Shown here: piece by piece, positions 46,594 through 58,260 of the stretch | Layout: each line of letters begins with the position of its first letter | Numbering within the stretch: the stretch's first letter is position 1 | Origin: Dillenia suffruticosa | Taxonomy: Eukaryota > Streptophyta > Magnoliopsida > Dilleniales > Dilleniaceae | Direction of reading: 5' to 3' | Length of the DNA: 64,000 nt | NCBI GenBank assembly: GCA_033439265.1 | Contig: JAVTVX010000024.1 | Span: 14,426,001-14,490,000 of the forward strand | Notes under the pieces: generated by a model | Told to the model about the DNA's origin: nothing | The model's input: the letters and a program-made list of their open reading frames with translations, nothing else | Databases searched by the model: none | Made by a program: the position numbers and the translations under genes

Positions 46594-49500
46594 TGTTACG
46601 CCCTAAACTGGGGTCGTGAACAGCCGCCTGTTGCCCTGGTTGCCGACTACATTCTATAGAAAATCGGGCAGAATCTCCTAATATTTCGAAGGTCTCCCAT
46701 ATATAAACTGACTTGTATATTAAATGATCGTCCTACCACTTAAATAAACGAGCCAACTCGGCCTCACAACAAACCAACCACATTCGTATAATACCAATCA
46801 ATCCATAGCGTACAAACCAGGACAACGCAAGGCTATCATGAATACTAGCAGTCATAGCCACAGACCTCTACTGTTATGCCCAGCTAGAGCATGAGCAGTC
46901 GCCACACCGAACGGGCCTAAAATTTTTGTGCATGTGTTCATCAAATTCCCAAGTTAAGAAGTTAAATGCTTTCAAGTGCCTCAATGCAGGTATAATGAGT
47001 CAATATGAGAGTTTCATAAATAAATGTCAATAGTTTATACAATCATCCCATAAAATGTACATGTCCATCAACGGATCTCAATATCAAGACCTCGCAGGGT
47101 CGATATACAACACGGATCTCATATTTCAAATGAATTTTAGATCTTACCGTAGTGAATACGTAAATCTACAAATACATGACAAAGACGTCTTGAGCCCGAT
47201 GTGTCACTCTATCACAATAATCTTGTTTGAGAAAGGAAAGAAGAGTGGTAAGTATCAAGAGAGATACCCAATGAGTGAGGAGATCAATATCAAGCATAAA
47301 TAGTGTGTGTGAGCCATTGGAGTATTAAACATGATTATTTGTAAACAATAATTCACATTTCGTAGAAAAATATGATATGTTCAGTAAAATGAAATTATCT
47401 AGTCCATCACACAGTATCATACATATATGCATCCATTCAAAATCAAGTATTTCTAGAGCAAACCGAATATGATCTTGGCAAAGGTCAACCATGACCAATG
47501 ACAGGCGTATCAGGGGTTTTATTATGCATAAATATTTAAAAATCACTCTCTACCCCGACATTAGTTATGAGCTTCACTGAGGCTAGCTCATACATAGATC
47601 AAATCACGTATAGGACCCTGTCCGGTGCTAGACAATAGCGTCACATATGTCCTCCCTCTTATGGGTTCAACCGGCCGCGCTTATAACTATATACTAGACG
47701 TTTACGGGTACCTCCATGCGAAGTATACCCAGACGCATACTCGGTGCCATAACAAACATCCTTCATAGCTACGGTCATCCTCTCAGGACTCAATCATATC
47801 ATTACAGTCATCCCATGACCACACGACCCCAAATCAGTGATATAGAAAGCATAGTGCTCAATAAATGTGTCATATTGGGTTATATGAAATTAAACATGTG
47901 AAAATCATAAAACATGGCACCATTTCAGTTAAATTAAATTTATGGATGCATATTCATAGAAAACATGAGTTCACGACACTACAATAGTCACAAAAAAAAT
48001 TTGAAATCTAGTGGCACACGTCGAGTCATACATGTCAAAAGTATGTTTTGTGGAAAATATGACAAAATCAAGTCTCACTTTTGATGCATGAGATTTGAGT
48101 TCTACTCACTGTAATAGGGAGGGTATAGCACTCCCAAATGAACCTCAATTGTGATGTATCGAGCTCTCTTTAACGGCTTGGGCAAAAGTCACCTAACAAG
48201 TTCACTCATAGTTTTCCACTTTGGTACCACTTTGCGTAGTCCTATGAAAATTTGCATAACATTTTATATATCAGTCCAAATCAGACAAAATTTTGATATG
48301 TTGTACCTAAGAGGGATATCTACGGCTTTTATTCTTTACGCTTGCCCAAACTAGGACTAGAAGAGGGTCGTGTTTATACACTGTTCTTAGGGTTCGAAAC
48401 AAGACCACCTTTTGTCATGTTTCAGAAAAATTGACATAACTTTTGATTTAGGAATCAGATTAAGGTAATTCTTATCTCGTTAGAAAGACAAGACCTAGAT
48501 CTACAAATTACATAACTGGCGTATTTGCTAATTCAGACCATAAGACACCTCAAAATAGAGGCTAAGTCACTGACAGAAACAGAGCTAAAGCAGGACAGAA
48601 CAAAAATTTCTGTGCAGAACACTTAAGTTTGAAAAATCATAATAAATCCAATTCTCATAAGAATGCAATGAAGCATATCCCATTTTAAAGCTCTAGGTTG
48701 TAGAATCATGCTCAAAACATCACATTCAAGCATTCATACAAATCCCTAAAAAAGAATTCAGCAAGTGCAGAATTTCTTACCTCCTTGAAGCTTTTATCTC
48801 TCTCTAGATCCACTTGGTTAGGCTTCTCCTTTCCTCCCAATTTTTGGATATGTTAGACTCTTGGGTGTGAGTAGAAAAACCCTATAGCTCAATGGAATGA
48901 TGGTGTTGGAAAAATTGGAGACCCAAGTCTTAGTGACTGACGGGTATGAGGAAGAAAGAAAATGGAGTTTTCTTGGTTCTTCCTTGGGTGCCTCACGGTT
49001 GTTGGAAGGGTGAAGAAGAGAACAAGACTTAGCCTTTTTGTTCTCTCACTATCTCACAAGTCAAACTTCCATTAATTGCTTCATTAAATGCCTTGTTTTT
49101 CAACCACCTAATTCAATGACTCAAGATTTTCTACCTTTTCTCCTTCTAACTTCCACCATTGATTTAATTTCATTAAGTCAAACACCACTATACTTGAATA
49201 GCACCTTTTTAAATTTGTGTGAAAATTTCTATCTCGATTTTCACATAATGCGCGGTGGGTCAACATTCGACCCGAAATCCAAGAAAATTAAAATTTATCC
49301 ATTTGGTTAAGTTTTTCGCACTGAATCCAATAGAGTTGGTCTCGTAAGTAAATGTAGTCATTTGACCTTCCAAATCGCCCTTAAACACATTAGGGTTTTT
49401 AGAGCAATTTTGTTTTCCGCTTTGCGTTTTGCCAAAATTCCTTTACCTTTGACTTCTAGGGTGGATTTTTACACGTGTAAATCTGATGGCATCAAATTTG

Positions 49501-49685
49501 CACGCGTGGGTTTTAAAATGGCACACGGGAAAAATTTTTAATTCCCGACAATTTTGCCAAAAATTTTCAAAAATATTATAAATCGAAAACATTTTTGAGT
49601 GATTTTTCTCTATATGAAAATGAAAACATATCATATATGAATAATGAGGAGTACAATATACAATACACCGAGTGTCGGTGTTACA
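46594..49685 (-). repeat. Tekay-C 5' LTR
   Basis: This 3092-bp LTR runs on the minus strand from TGTAACACCGACACTCGG (49685 side) to GGCGTAACA (46594). It lacks 198 bp relative to the 3' LTR at a GCTCTA repeat (48690-48695) and keeps 66 bp that the 3' LTR lost. Confidence 0.9.
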
Positions 49686-49690
49686 TCTAT

Positions 49691-50200
49691 GCCATAACCA
49701 AGTATCATCATTTCCAATGTTCATCAAGCATACTTCATTCATAGCACTCAAATTGTCTAAATTGATAACATAGATGTTTCTTTGTCTTTTTTCTTTGAAT
49801 TTACTTCATTGTTAGATTTGTCTATCACGTTGCAACAATCATGATCAAATAAAATAATGAAACCTTTATCACATAGTTGACTAATGCTTAACAAACTATG
49901 CTTTAAGTCTTTAACTAATAAAATATGCTCAATTTGAGTAGAAAACATATCTATGTTTCCTATGCCAATTACTTTTTCTTTTGAGTTGTCTCCAAAGACC
50001 ACTTTTCTTCCTTTCTTTTCTTCTAAACTGCTGAATTTAGATGAGTCTCCCGCTATATGTCGAGAGGATCTGCTATCCAGAAACCATGTATTTTCAAGAG
50101 TTTTGGTCTTGAGACAAATCTGCACAAAGAAGAGATCAAGTGTTGGCCTTTGGTGCCCAAATTTTCCTGGCAGTGTTAATGCTCATCATGTATTCATGAG
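49691..50200 (-). pseudogene. SIRE-like protease and start of pre-integrase region
   Basis: The minus-strand frame 50125-49757 contains NTWFLDSRSSRHIAGDSSKF, the copia protease block in which the catalytic DSG has become DSR. It continues with GRKVVFGDNSKEKVIGIGNI and LKHSLLSISQLCDKGFIILF. It then goes on to CLMNIGNDDTWLWH, the first half of the pre-integrase finger, where Tekay-C interrupts it. The other half is at 33049. The protease of an active relative would process Gag-Pol. Confidence 0.85.
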
Positions 50201-51960
50201 TGTTCTTTGGTACCCATTTCAAAATTATTTTCTTGAATTTTAAGTCATTAAACCATAACTCATTCAAATTGTACCCTGTTCTATTGCAGTGAGTGCACTT
50301 GGTATATGTTCTAGATGCTTTTGATTGGTTTGGAATGGATCTTCTTCTAAGCTTGCAATTATGAGAGCTATGTCCTTACTTCATGCAATAATGACACTTA
50401 GTTTTTGATTTATCCTTTATTGTGTTGGGAACAAAGAAACTATAGAGTTTCTTTTATATCAAGGCCGGATTATAACTTATGCCAGCCTTATCATGACAGC
50501 TCTTTGAGCTCCAAGCATCAAGTCCAAATTTTCTTGTCCTTGATCAAATTTATATAATAGAAAGCTAAATTTTTTGTTTCTCTTTTTCTGAATCTAATTC
50601 CTTCTCTTAGTCTTTATGAATGCAAGCATCAACAAACTTGATTTCAATTTCAACATGTACATCATTTTTCAGATTTGCGTTGTTGTTAGTTTCCTTAAGC
50701 AAATTAGTTCTATCTTGTTTTAATTCATTATTTTCTGTCCTAAGTTTTTCATTTTCAAGTTTCAACTTATTCCTATCTTCTTCTAGTTTGATCATTTCCT
50801 TTTTAAGTGCTATATTTTTTTTGTTCATTTTTTCAAGTCCTTAATAGATTTTAAAAGTGTATCATGCAATTCTTCAAGATTTAAGTAATGCTCAGAATCT
50901 GAATCAGAGAAATAGGATGTTGAAGAGGTTATCTCAATATTTGAATCACCCTCTATGGCCATGAAGCACAGGTTGGCTTGCTCTTGTTCATGTTCTTCCT
51001 CACTAGAACTTTCATCTTCATCACTCCAAGCTATCAGGGCCTTTTTCTTTCCATTCTTTTCCTTTTTCTCTGCTTTCTTGAGTGATGGATAATCAGCTTT
51101 AATATGACCAAGTTTCTTGCATTCGTAACATCTTATTTCTTCTTTTCTTTCAGGTTTTTTGAATTATCTTCTGTTTTTATTTATTTTTTCTCATCATGAA
51201 TTTCTTATATTTTCGAGTCAAAAGAGCCATATCCTTATCTTTTTCATTGCAAGAACTATTTTCTTCACTTTCAGCCTTGAGAGCTATGGATTTGCCTCTC
51301 TCCTCATTTTCATTTGTTTTGGAGTTGACTTTCATCTCAAGAGTTGTTAATGAACCAATTAACTAGTCCATTGTAAGAGTTTCCAAATTCTTAGATTTTT
51401 CAATTGTCGTAACTTTGGCTTCCCATAATTTAGGCATGCACTGCAGTACTTTATCAACCATGTCTTCCTGGCTGATTCCTTTGCCCAACAATCTCAATTC
51501 ATTTGTGATAGTGTTGAATCTTGTTATCATGTTTCTCACACTTTCTCCATCCTTCATTTTGAATGCCTTGTACTCTTGCTTCAACATTCTTATTTTGTTC
51601 TGTAGCCTCCAATCTTTTCTATATTTCTGTTACAGTAATGCATGATGTGATTCTGTTATACTCATTTAAGCTTAAGGCTAGGTGCAGCAGATAGACAGCT
51701 TTACAGTTGGCTCTGTATGCTTTCTTTTCTTAAAGAGTCATATTCTTCATTTTCATAAGAACTCTTACTTCATCAATTTCTTCGGTTGGAAATTCAATTC
51801 CTTCTTCAATTATTTCCCAAACTGTTTCATCTTGAACAATAATGAAGTTTCTCAGTCTTTGCTTCCAATAACTGTAGTTATTACTGTTGAAGAATGGTGC
51901 CCTATTGGTTGAGCATACTTTGAATGGAACACTGTCTCCATTTAGTGCTATTTTAGATTT
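50201..51960 (-). pseudogene. SIRE-like gag pseudogene
   Basis: Reading leftward, APFFNSNNYSYWKQRLRNFI (about 51900) is the conserved Gag start. MLKQEYKAFKMKDGESVRNM ... ELRLLGKGISQEDMVDKVLQ (51587-51363) is the copia capsid (UBN2-type) core. CYECKKLGHIKADYP at about 51145-51100 is the zinc knuckle with its last Cys changed to Tyr. An acidic stretch (WSDEDESSSEEEHEQEQ) follows, then a long charged coiled coil at 50828-50607 (KKEMIKLEEDRNKLKLENEK). The length suits the long SIRE-type Gag. Several stops and frameshifts break it. Confidence 0.85.
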
Positions 51961-51998
51961 TTGCTTCTGAGGTTATTGAACCCTTTTTCAGAAGACCC

Positions 51999-52010
51999 GC
52001 TCTGATAGCC
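51999..52010 (-). other. SIRE-like primer-binding site
   Basis: On the minus strand this is GGCTATCAGAGC, close to the TGGTATCAGAGC standard, two bases after the 5' LTR end. Confidence 0.8.
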
Positions 52011-52012
52011 CT

Positions 52013-53632
52013 TGTTGACACTAAATATAATAACTTAGAGGGGGTGAATAGGTTATTTATAAATTTAGATTAATTACAAGGATTTAAAACTTGATTTACA
52101 CAATTAAACAAAAGAAAAAGTAAATAAAGATTGACACACACAATTTATAGTAGTTCCACCTTCTTGATGTACGTCAACTCTCAGGCTTTACTTAGATTTT
52201 CAAATTCACTGCTCTATTCAAAAATTACAAACTAGCTTTCGCTGGTGCTAGTAAACCATACAAGTATTTTCCAAATACTTCAAATTGATTTTTTACAGGA
52301 TCAATCAAAAACCTAATCTGATACATTTTTCTCTTTCATACTAATTCAGAATAATACGATTTTGATTTTACACAACAAGTAGAGAGAGAAAAATAAAAAG
52401 CAAAATGAAGCTGATGATCTTTAGAATGCTCGTTATAGTGCAAATAAAGATCAAGACTTGTAGATGATGTTTTGAGTGTTCTTTTGATTTTCGCAATGCT
52501 TCTCTTGTGTTCTTTAATTGATTTTATAGACGAGGAACAGGGTTTAGCCATTGGACACTATTGAATGCATTTTAGTGTTTGGTGAGGTAGGTGAACAGTA
52601 CAATAAATTCACACCAGCTTTTCTGAACAAATGAACTTTAGACATGGCATATTGATCTATCGAGACTACAAGTAGACTTGTCTTTACAATTTAAATTTAT
52701 GAGTTGTCTTGATAGATGTATAAGTCTACTTGTCAAGACTTTAAATGTGAGAGATAAGGGGACTTGTCTCCACCATGAGTGGTCTTGTCAAGACATAAGC
52801 CTTCTTATAAAAATAATGAGTCGCTTTAACCTTGACTTTCATTTTGCAAGGTGGCTTCCATTTGTGGGTAAGACAACTTATATGTATAACAAATTTAATT
52901 AGGTCATCTTATGAATTTACCAAGGCGACTTGTATTTTTATTTCTTATGCTTTGGTCGCCTTATACATATGCTTAAGTCATCGTAGGTTTGTGCAGACAT
53001 ATACTTCTGTGACTTGTTTTTCATAAGTCGTTCTGTCCATTTTATGGAGGCGACTTGTCCTTTTGTTTCTAGATTCAAGTCTTTTTGTGCTCATAATTGA
53101 GTTACCTCATTTGTTGTGCAAAATAAATTTTCTGAGGCTTGAATGAGTTAGGTTGTCTTGTGCCAATACTCAGGTCGGCCTAGGTTATTTATGCAGACAA
53201 TCTTCTGAGACTTGATTAACTTAGGTTGTCTTTTATCAGATACTGGGTTGTCCTAGATTTAGTCAAGTCGTCTTGTATTTTTGATTGAGTCACCTTAAGT
53301 ATGTGCACACTTAAATTTCTGAGACCTAAACTTGTCAGGTCATTCATTATATTTTAAGTGTCAGCTCGTCTTGCGTGTTGTGCAGACATATACTTCTGAG
53401 GCTTGAATTCCTTAAGTCGTCTCATCCTAATGGTCAGATCGTCTTGAGTATTTGTACTTAACCATATTTCATTCATTCATGTTCATAGGTCATCTTGTAT
53501 GTATGAGTGAGGCAACTTGCATATCTAGAACCAATTTTAGTCAATTTTTTTGATTTGTTTCTAATTTAAATTAATTACTAGAAATCAACTTTTATTACTC
53601 CTAATCATCATCAAAACCTATTTTGTTCAACA
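52013..53632 (-). repeat. SIRE-like 5' LTR
   Basis: This 1620-bp LTR on the minus strand starts TGTTGAACAAAATAGG and ends AGTGTCAACA. The central part (52670-53530) is rich in GTCGTCTTGT-type motifs, as in the 3' LTR. Confidence 0.9.
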
Positions 53633-53670
53633 AATTATATGACCGTAGGCTCTCAGGCCCGGTATTATCA

Positions 53671-53692
53671 TTTGTCTCCTACTCCTAAAGTT
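53671..53692 (-). other. TAT polypurine tract
   Basis: On the minus strand this reads TTTAGGAGTAGGAGACAAA, directly before the LTR start TGATAATACC. Confidence 0.78.
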
Positions 53693-54814
53693 AATTTGAG
53701 GAAGTGGCACAAAGCACTATGGGTAAATGGAAAAGTCATAATGGGAAAGTGTTAGATATGGAATGTGGTTATTAAATGTTTAAATTTTCTCCGAATTTCG
53801 GGGGATTTTGACGATACGATTCCTACCCTTCGACTATATATATATATCACAATGGGAGATTGGGTTTACTATGGTTGTTTGTCAGGAGAGAGTTAGGGAA
53901 AGAGCTGTTCATTTTAGGAGGGTTTGAAGTTTGAAAGGGATTTTATCTTTCTGTGAGTTTGGCATCCAAAGGAGGTAGGGAGTAAAGGCTACGGGTACAA
54001 GGCTCCGTCAGTAAAGGGACTATAGGTATAAGGTTCCGTCATGACAGTAGGAAAGTCATAACTTGCTATTATGATGGGTTTGCTCTCGAGCATTCCATTT
54101 GGCTTTTTGTAGCTCATCATTGCTCTTACACTCCTTTATTATTGGGGCTTGTTTGAGTAACCTACAAGGGGTATTTTTTATTTTTTTCTTCCTAAATTTC
54201 TATTTGGCATCTAGCTATTTTTCTAATTTTAATATCCTACTAGGTGCTAAACTAGAGTCGTTCAACTCACAGTCAGTCTTGGGAGGCTATTCAGAGAACA
54301 TTGGATGGCTTGTCAAAAAGAAGAAATGAGGATTCAAAGAGCTAACCCATTTGGGAAGACAAAAGGGTACATTAAGACACTCCTTCGTTTTGTGCCTTTT
54401 GGTTTTGCCCTTTTTGAGACAACTTTTCATAGTGTAATTTAGTTAGAATGTATACTGGCCTATAAATATACAAACGTAACCCTCCTATTTTGTTGTATTC
54501 AACTGTGTATTTTAATGTATGTTCATTGCATTGAAATAAAAATTTCAATACTTGCCAATCATGTTATTATCAAGAAAGGAGCGTTTGATCCATACATAGG
54601 TTAAGAGAATTGTATTTGAGGTACGTAACCGAGTAAGCGACTTAGACGGTGAGGCTGGAGTGGGTCTGTTAAGACGCTAGAGCTAGAACGATAACTTTAC
54701 TTGCTTGCTCGATCACTGAATTTGATAATAGTCATGTCCTCAAAAGGATACTATTAGGTTCTGAGTCTGGCAGAATATTGAGGCGCATAGTCAAGAGAAT
54801 GCCATAAAAAGCTC
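53693..54814. other. TAT 3' untranslated region, non-repeated part
   Basis: I see no coding domain. A TA run lies at 53838-53852. The frames at 54099-54329 (plus) and 54754-55017 (minus) have no recognisable motif, and the latter mostly reads the neighbouring tandem repeats. A long untranslated region between integrase and 3' LTR is usual in this lineage. Confidence 0.6.
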
Positions 54815-55432
54815 ACAGCTGAGAGATTGTTGGGAGCTGCCCATTCTAGAGATACATTCCATATGCTAGCAAAAGATGGATACAGAACCAATGTAGAGCA
54901 TAGGGCTGTGAAATGATGGGAGTCGCCCTTTTGAGAGATAGTTCTCGCATGTTGGATAAGTTGCGTATGGAACCCAGGAGAGTGGTGTGGAGTCGAGAGA
55001 TGATGGGAGCCACCCACTTGGGAGATAGATCTTGTATGTTGGCTAGGGATGGGTGTAGAATCTATGTGAGAATTGGAGTCGAGAGATGATAGGTGTCACC
55101 TACTCGAAAGATAGATCCCGTATCTTAGCTAGAGACAGGTGCAGAACCCATGTAAGAGATGCGGAGTCAAGAGATAATGGAAACTACCTGCTTGGGAGAT
55201 AAGTCTACTATGTTGGCTAGGGATGGGTGTGGAACCCATATGAGAGGCGTAAAATTGAGAAATAGTAAGTGCTACCCACTCAGGAGATAGATCCCGTATA
55301 TCGGCTAAGGATGAGTGTGGAGCCAATGTAGAGCATAAACTTGAGAAATGATAAGAGCTACCCACTCGGGATATAGATCCTATTTGTTAGTAAGTTGGGT
55401 ATGGAACCCGTATAAGGCATAGAGTCAAGAAG
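54815..55432. repeat. tandem array, about seven copies of an 84-90-bp unit
   Basis: Consecutive units share GAGTCGAGAGATGATGGGAG, then CCACCCACTTGGGAGATAGA, then GTATGTTGGCTAGGGATGGG, then GGAACCCATGTGAGA, with about 15-30 percent differences between units. The unit starts fall near 54815, 54910, 54992, 55075, 55160, 55248 and 55335, with a partial one to 55432. The array lies downstream of the TAT integrase. Confidence 0.9.
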
Positions 55433-55549
55433 TGTTGTCTACACTGAGTAAGATAAGAGAGTAAGGACCCGGGATGCAATAGATAACATTGTATAAAAGA
55501 GAGCAATGTTATTGTTAATAAACTGAGCACATATCAAAATTGGAAAAAT

Positions 55550-56757
55550 AACAAGAATTATTGGCGCGTAGGTTGTCCGAATTCCATGTTCTGGGTACCA
55601 TTTTAAGTGGGTGAGTCAGTATGTTCCCGGTTGAACTATTAAGCGCACCCGAAATGGTCCTTCCTAGTTTGGTGCGAGTTTGCCACCGGGTTGTAGTTAT
55701 CCCATTGCTTCTACTCTCTAAAGGACTAGATTTCCCGGTTTAAACACTTTGGTCTTGACTCTCCTAATGTAGTATTGGGCTACCCATTGCTGATAGGTGG
55801 CCATCCAAGCAGATGCAATATCTCATAGCTGTGGCAGCAATTCTAGTTTCTCACGTAGTATAGATTCGTTTGTGTCTAGTGGATATTGTCCTATATGGAG
55901 CAAGTGGATACCTATCTCCACCGACAGGATTGCTTTGCACCCATTGGTAAGGTTGAATGGTGTTTCCTTTATGGCTATTCTAGGTATGGTTCGATAGGCC
56001 CATAGAATTCTGTAGAGTTCCTCTACCCATTGGCCCTTTGCTTCATCCAATGTCATCTTAAGTCCTTGGAGAATCATTTGGTTCATAATTTCGGCAAAGC
56101 CGTTTGCTTGAGGGTAAGTGACAGAGGTAAAATGATATTGTATTCTGAGTTTGCTACAAAACTCTCTAAAGATTTTATTATCGAACTACTTACCATTGTC
56201 AATGATGAGGACAGGAGGCAGACCGAACCTGGTAATGATAGATACCTCTAATAATGCTTGGATCTTTCCTACTGTTATCTGGGCTAAGGGTTTGACTTCC
56301 ATATGCTTGGTGAAATACGACAATGAGGAATTTCCACTGTCTGATGGCCTATGAAAACAGCCCCAATATGTCCATTCCCTATTGTGTGAAGGGCTACGGA
56401 ATTGCGAGCGAGTGGAGAAAGCTCAAAGGAGGGTTGGTGAGGAATCAAGGAGAAGTGTTGGCATTTGTCACACCGTTTGATGTAATTTTGCACATGGGTT
56501 CACATAGTGGGCTAATAGTGTCCTTAACACAAGGTTTTGTTAGCTAGGTTTTAAGCGCCTAAATGGTTCCCACATATCTCTTCATGGATTTCTCTAAGTA
56601 TATAGTCTCCTTCCTTAGGTGTAAAGTATTTGAGATAAAAGTAAGTGATTGATTTCTTGTAGAGCTCTCCATTGATGATGGCAAAGTGCGGGGCTTTGCG
56701 CTTGACCTTTTTCGCTTCCTACTGAGAGTCTGATAGTTGGCCGTTTTAGAGGCAAGC
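55550..56757 (-). pseudogene. TAT integrase
   Basis: From right to left the blocks are NGQLSDSQ, then KRKAPHFAIINGELYKKSI, EGDYILREIHEEICGNHLGA and YIKRCDKCQHFSLIPHQPS (the HHCC finger, 56740-56440). They continue with EVKPLAQITVGKIQAL, LIIDNGK-stop-FDNKIF (second catalytic Asp), SVTYPQANGFAEIMNQMIL (last catalytic Glu) and KGQWVEELYRILWAYRTIPR. The C-terminal domain follows, ending at about 55570. Several stops interrupt it. In the family this protein inserts cDNA into the genome. The probable solo LTR at 56758 cuts it just before the finger. Confidence 0.87.
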
Positions 56758-58068
56758 TGTAACACGATTTAGGTATATCACGATTTCGAGCAAATATACC
56801 TTAGTCGAGTGTTGTGTATAGTGCAGAACAAGTATCGATCCCACGAGAATATTATGTATTATCAATTATAAAATACTCTATCTAAGTTTGACAGAACGAA
56901 TGAAGATAGTAAAAATATTAAAACTATGAAAATATTAAAAGTAGAAATATTGATAGACAAAAACCCTAGAACATCAATTTCATCTATCTTTAATTTTTTC
57001 ACACGGTTGAATTCTTTCAAATCCCTTAAAGTTTATTGACTAAAGATTCATTCTTGATGATGACAAATTTCCCTAAATTAGATTTACCTAATGGTCATGC
57101 AATGAAACCCTAATTCGACTAATCAAAACCCAATGGTCATGCACTCTTGATTAGACCGAACTGCATTAAGATCTATGGGATGTTTGTAATCTAGGGTTTT
57201 CCCTAAAATCCCCACACACAAAGTTAATCATCTATCGATCTCATAACCCTATATGGATTTCATTGTATTAGCCAAATTTTATGCAATTTTCTCTCGATCT
57301 CATGCATGTAATTGCAAATCATCAAATTGTAGGGCTCTTTAAGAATAAAACATTAAGTTCAACAACGAAATCTCATCAAAGAAAGAATATACGAATAAAA
57401 ATTTAAGGGAAAGAAACGAATCAAACCATACTATTAATCAAAGAACAGAATTTATCAAGTCCTAAGAACAAGAAATCTAAGTAGATATGATAAAAAATGC
57501 AAGAAAAGTAAAGAAAACATCCCTTTGCCCCCGAAGGATTCCTCCTCCAAAGGAGGTTCCAAAGGAGGTGGCTACTAGGGTTTCACCTCTCCCTTTTTTC
57601 AAGTGTAAAGGATGTCTCATTCTTATAATATAATTCCTAAGAGTTCTAAATGACTAAAAATTCATGGGTCTTCATAATAGTTTGATATTTAAATTGGACC
57701 TGGGCTTTTAGAACTCTTGGGCCTTGATTTCTAGCAATACAGTAATTTTGACTCAAATTTCGGATATCTTCTGATCTGATCCAGCCACTGAGGTCTTCAT
57801 AAGATTTGTAGGCCTTGAAGTCTTCTTTCCAACCCAACAAGAATTAGGTCAATCGGATATCGGAGCAGAACGTTATGTCCAAAATACTAACAACTATATG
57901 TGCAGTCCAATATCTTTAAATAAGCCCAATAATCCTAAAATAAAACCCAAAAAAAATAATCAATGTAAAATCATGAAATAAAACCTAAAAATAGTTTTAA
58001 AAGTTATAAATAAAGTCTGAAATAAAATAAAATAAAATAAATTCAAGTGTATAAAAATATCTCTATCA
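56758..58068. mobile_element. probable solo LTR (1311 bp) in TAT pol
   Basis: This insertion has TG...CA ends (TGTAACACGATTTAGG ... ATCTCTATCA) and a perfect 5-bp duplication CAAGC (56753-56757 and 58069-58073). Removing it restores the TAT coding frame. No internal protein domain, primer site or second LTR is seen, so a solo LTR left by recombination is the simplest reading. A small non-autonomous element is possible. It contains CAAGTATCGATCCCACGAG near its left end and an AAAAT microsatellite at 58019-58041. The orientation is undetermined. Confidence 0.7.
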
Positions 58069-58260
58069 CAAGCTTGGATTGGGTCCTTCTAGCTCAGTGG
58101 TCTATTGGCCACCATGATTTATTCATATTCATTTATGCTCTGGTATGGAAGGCTCTCGACATAGACAGTTCGATTGGTTTCAACAGACTTCGAACTTGCG
58201 AGCTTAGAAAGCGTGTTTGTCCTTGCATTCTCGGATTTGGAAATTTGTAGTTTATTAACT
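58069..58260 (-). pseudogene. TAT pol linker between RNase H and integrase
   Basis: The minus-strand frame reads SVETNRTVYVESLPYQSINE and KDPIQA, the conserved linker (VETLP ... DPI) that precedes the integrase finger in this lineage. The frame includes two stops. It is continuous with 56757 once the insertion is ignored. Confidence 0.78.

Larger units (their letters stand above)
33055..49685 (-). mobile_element. Tekay-C, Ty3/gypsy Tekay-like chromovirus, split by copia-2
   Basis: This minus-strand element has LTRs of 3092 bp (46594-49685) and 3186 bp (33055-36240), flanks CCTAT (33050-33054) and TCTAT (49686-49690), and Gag, protease, RT, RNase H, integrase and chromodomain in Tekay order. 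Its LTR start (AACACCGACACTCGGTGTAT) and protein blocks show it is a close cousin of Tekay-B in the opposite orientation. Stops and frameshifts occur in every domain. It landed inside the pre-integrase finger of the SIRE-like pol, between the coding for WLWH (49690 side) and RLGH (33049 side). Its own coding is split by copia-2 between protease and RT. Confidence 0.9.
26191..53632 (-). mobile_element. SIRE/Maximus-like Ty1/copia retrotransposon, split by Tekay-C
   Basis: This minus-strand element has perfect 5-bp duplications AATTA (26186-26190 and 53633-53637) and LTRs of 1598 and 1620 bp starting TGTTGAACAAAATAGG on the minus strand. The polypurine tract ATCAAAAAGTGGGGAT, a long Gag region, copia-order pol (protease, integrase, RT, RNase H) and extra coding-like sequence between RNase H and the 3' LTR all fit the SIRE/Maximus lineage. 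Without Tekay-C it is about 10.8 kb. All its genes are interrupted by stops and several catalytic residues are changed, so it is dead. Confidence 0.87.
25469..53670 (-). repeat. TAT 3' LTR (split by SIRE-like element)
   Basis: The LTR parts are 25469-26190 and 53638-53670. Read on the minus strand it begins TGATAATACCGGGCCTGAGA and ends GGCTTAAACA. It aligns with 60693-61437, for instance AAAAATGACTCC near one end and TCAGGCCCGGTATTATCA near the other. Divergence between the two LTRs is high by eye, so the element is old. Confidence 0.85.

Noticed and set aside
54754-55365. Minus-strand frames with repeating SSLCSTLAPHSS-like phrases, resembling a repeat protein
   Set aside because: They simply translate the 84-90-bp tandem array, whose unit length often keeps frame by chance. 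There is no start context or domain.
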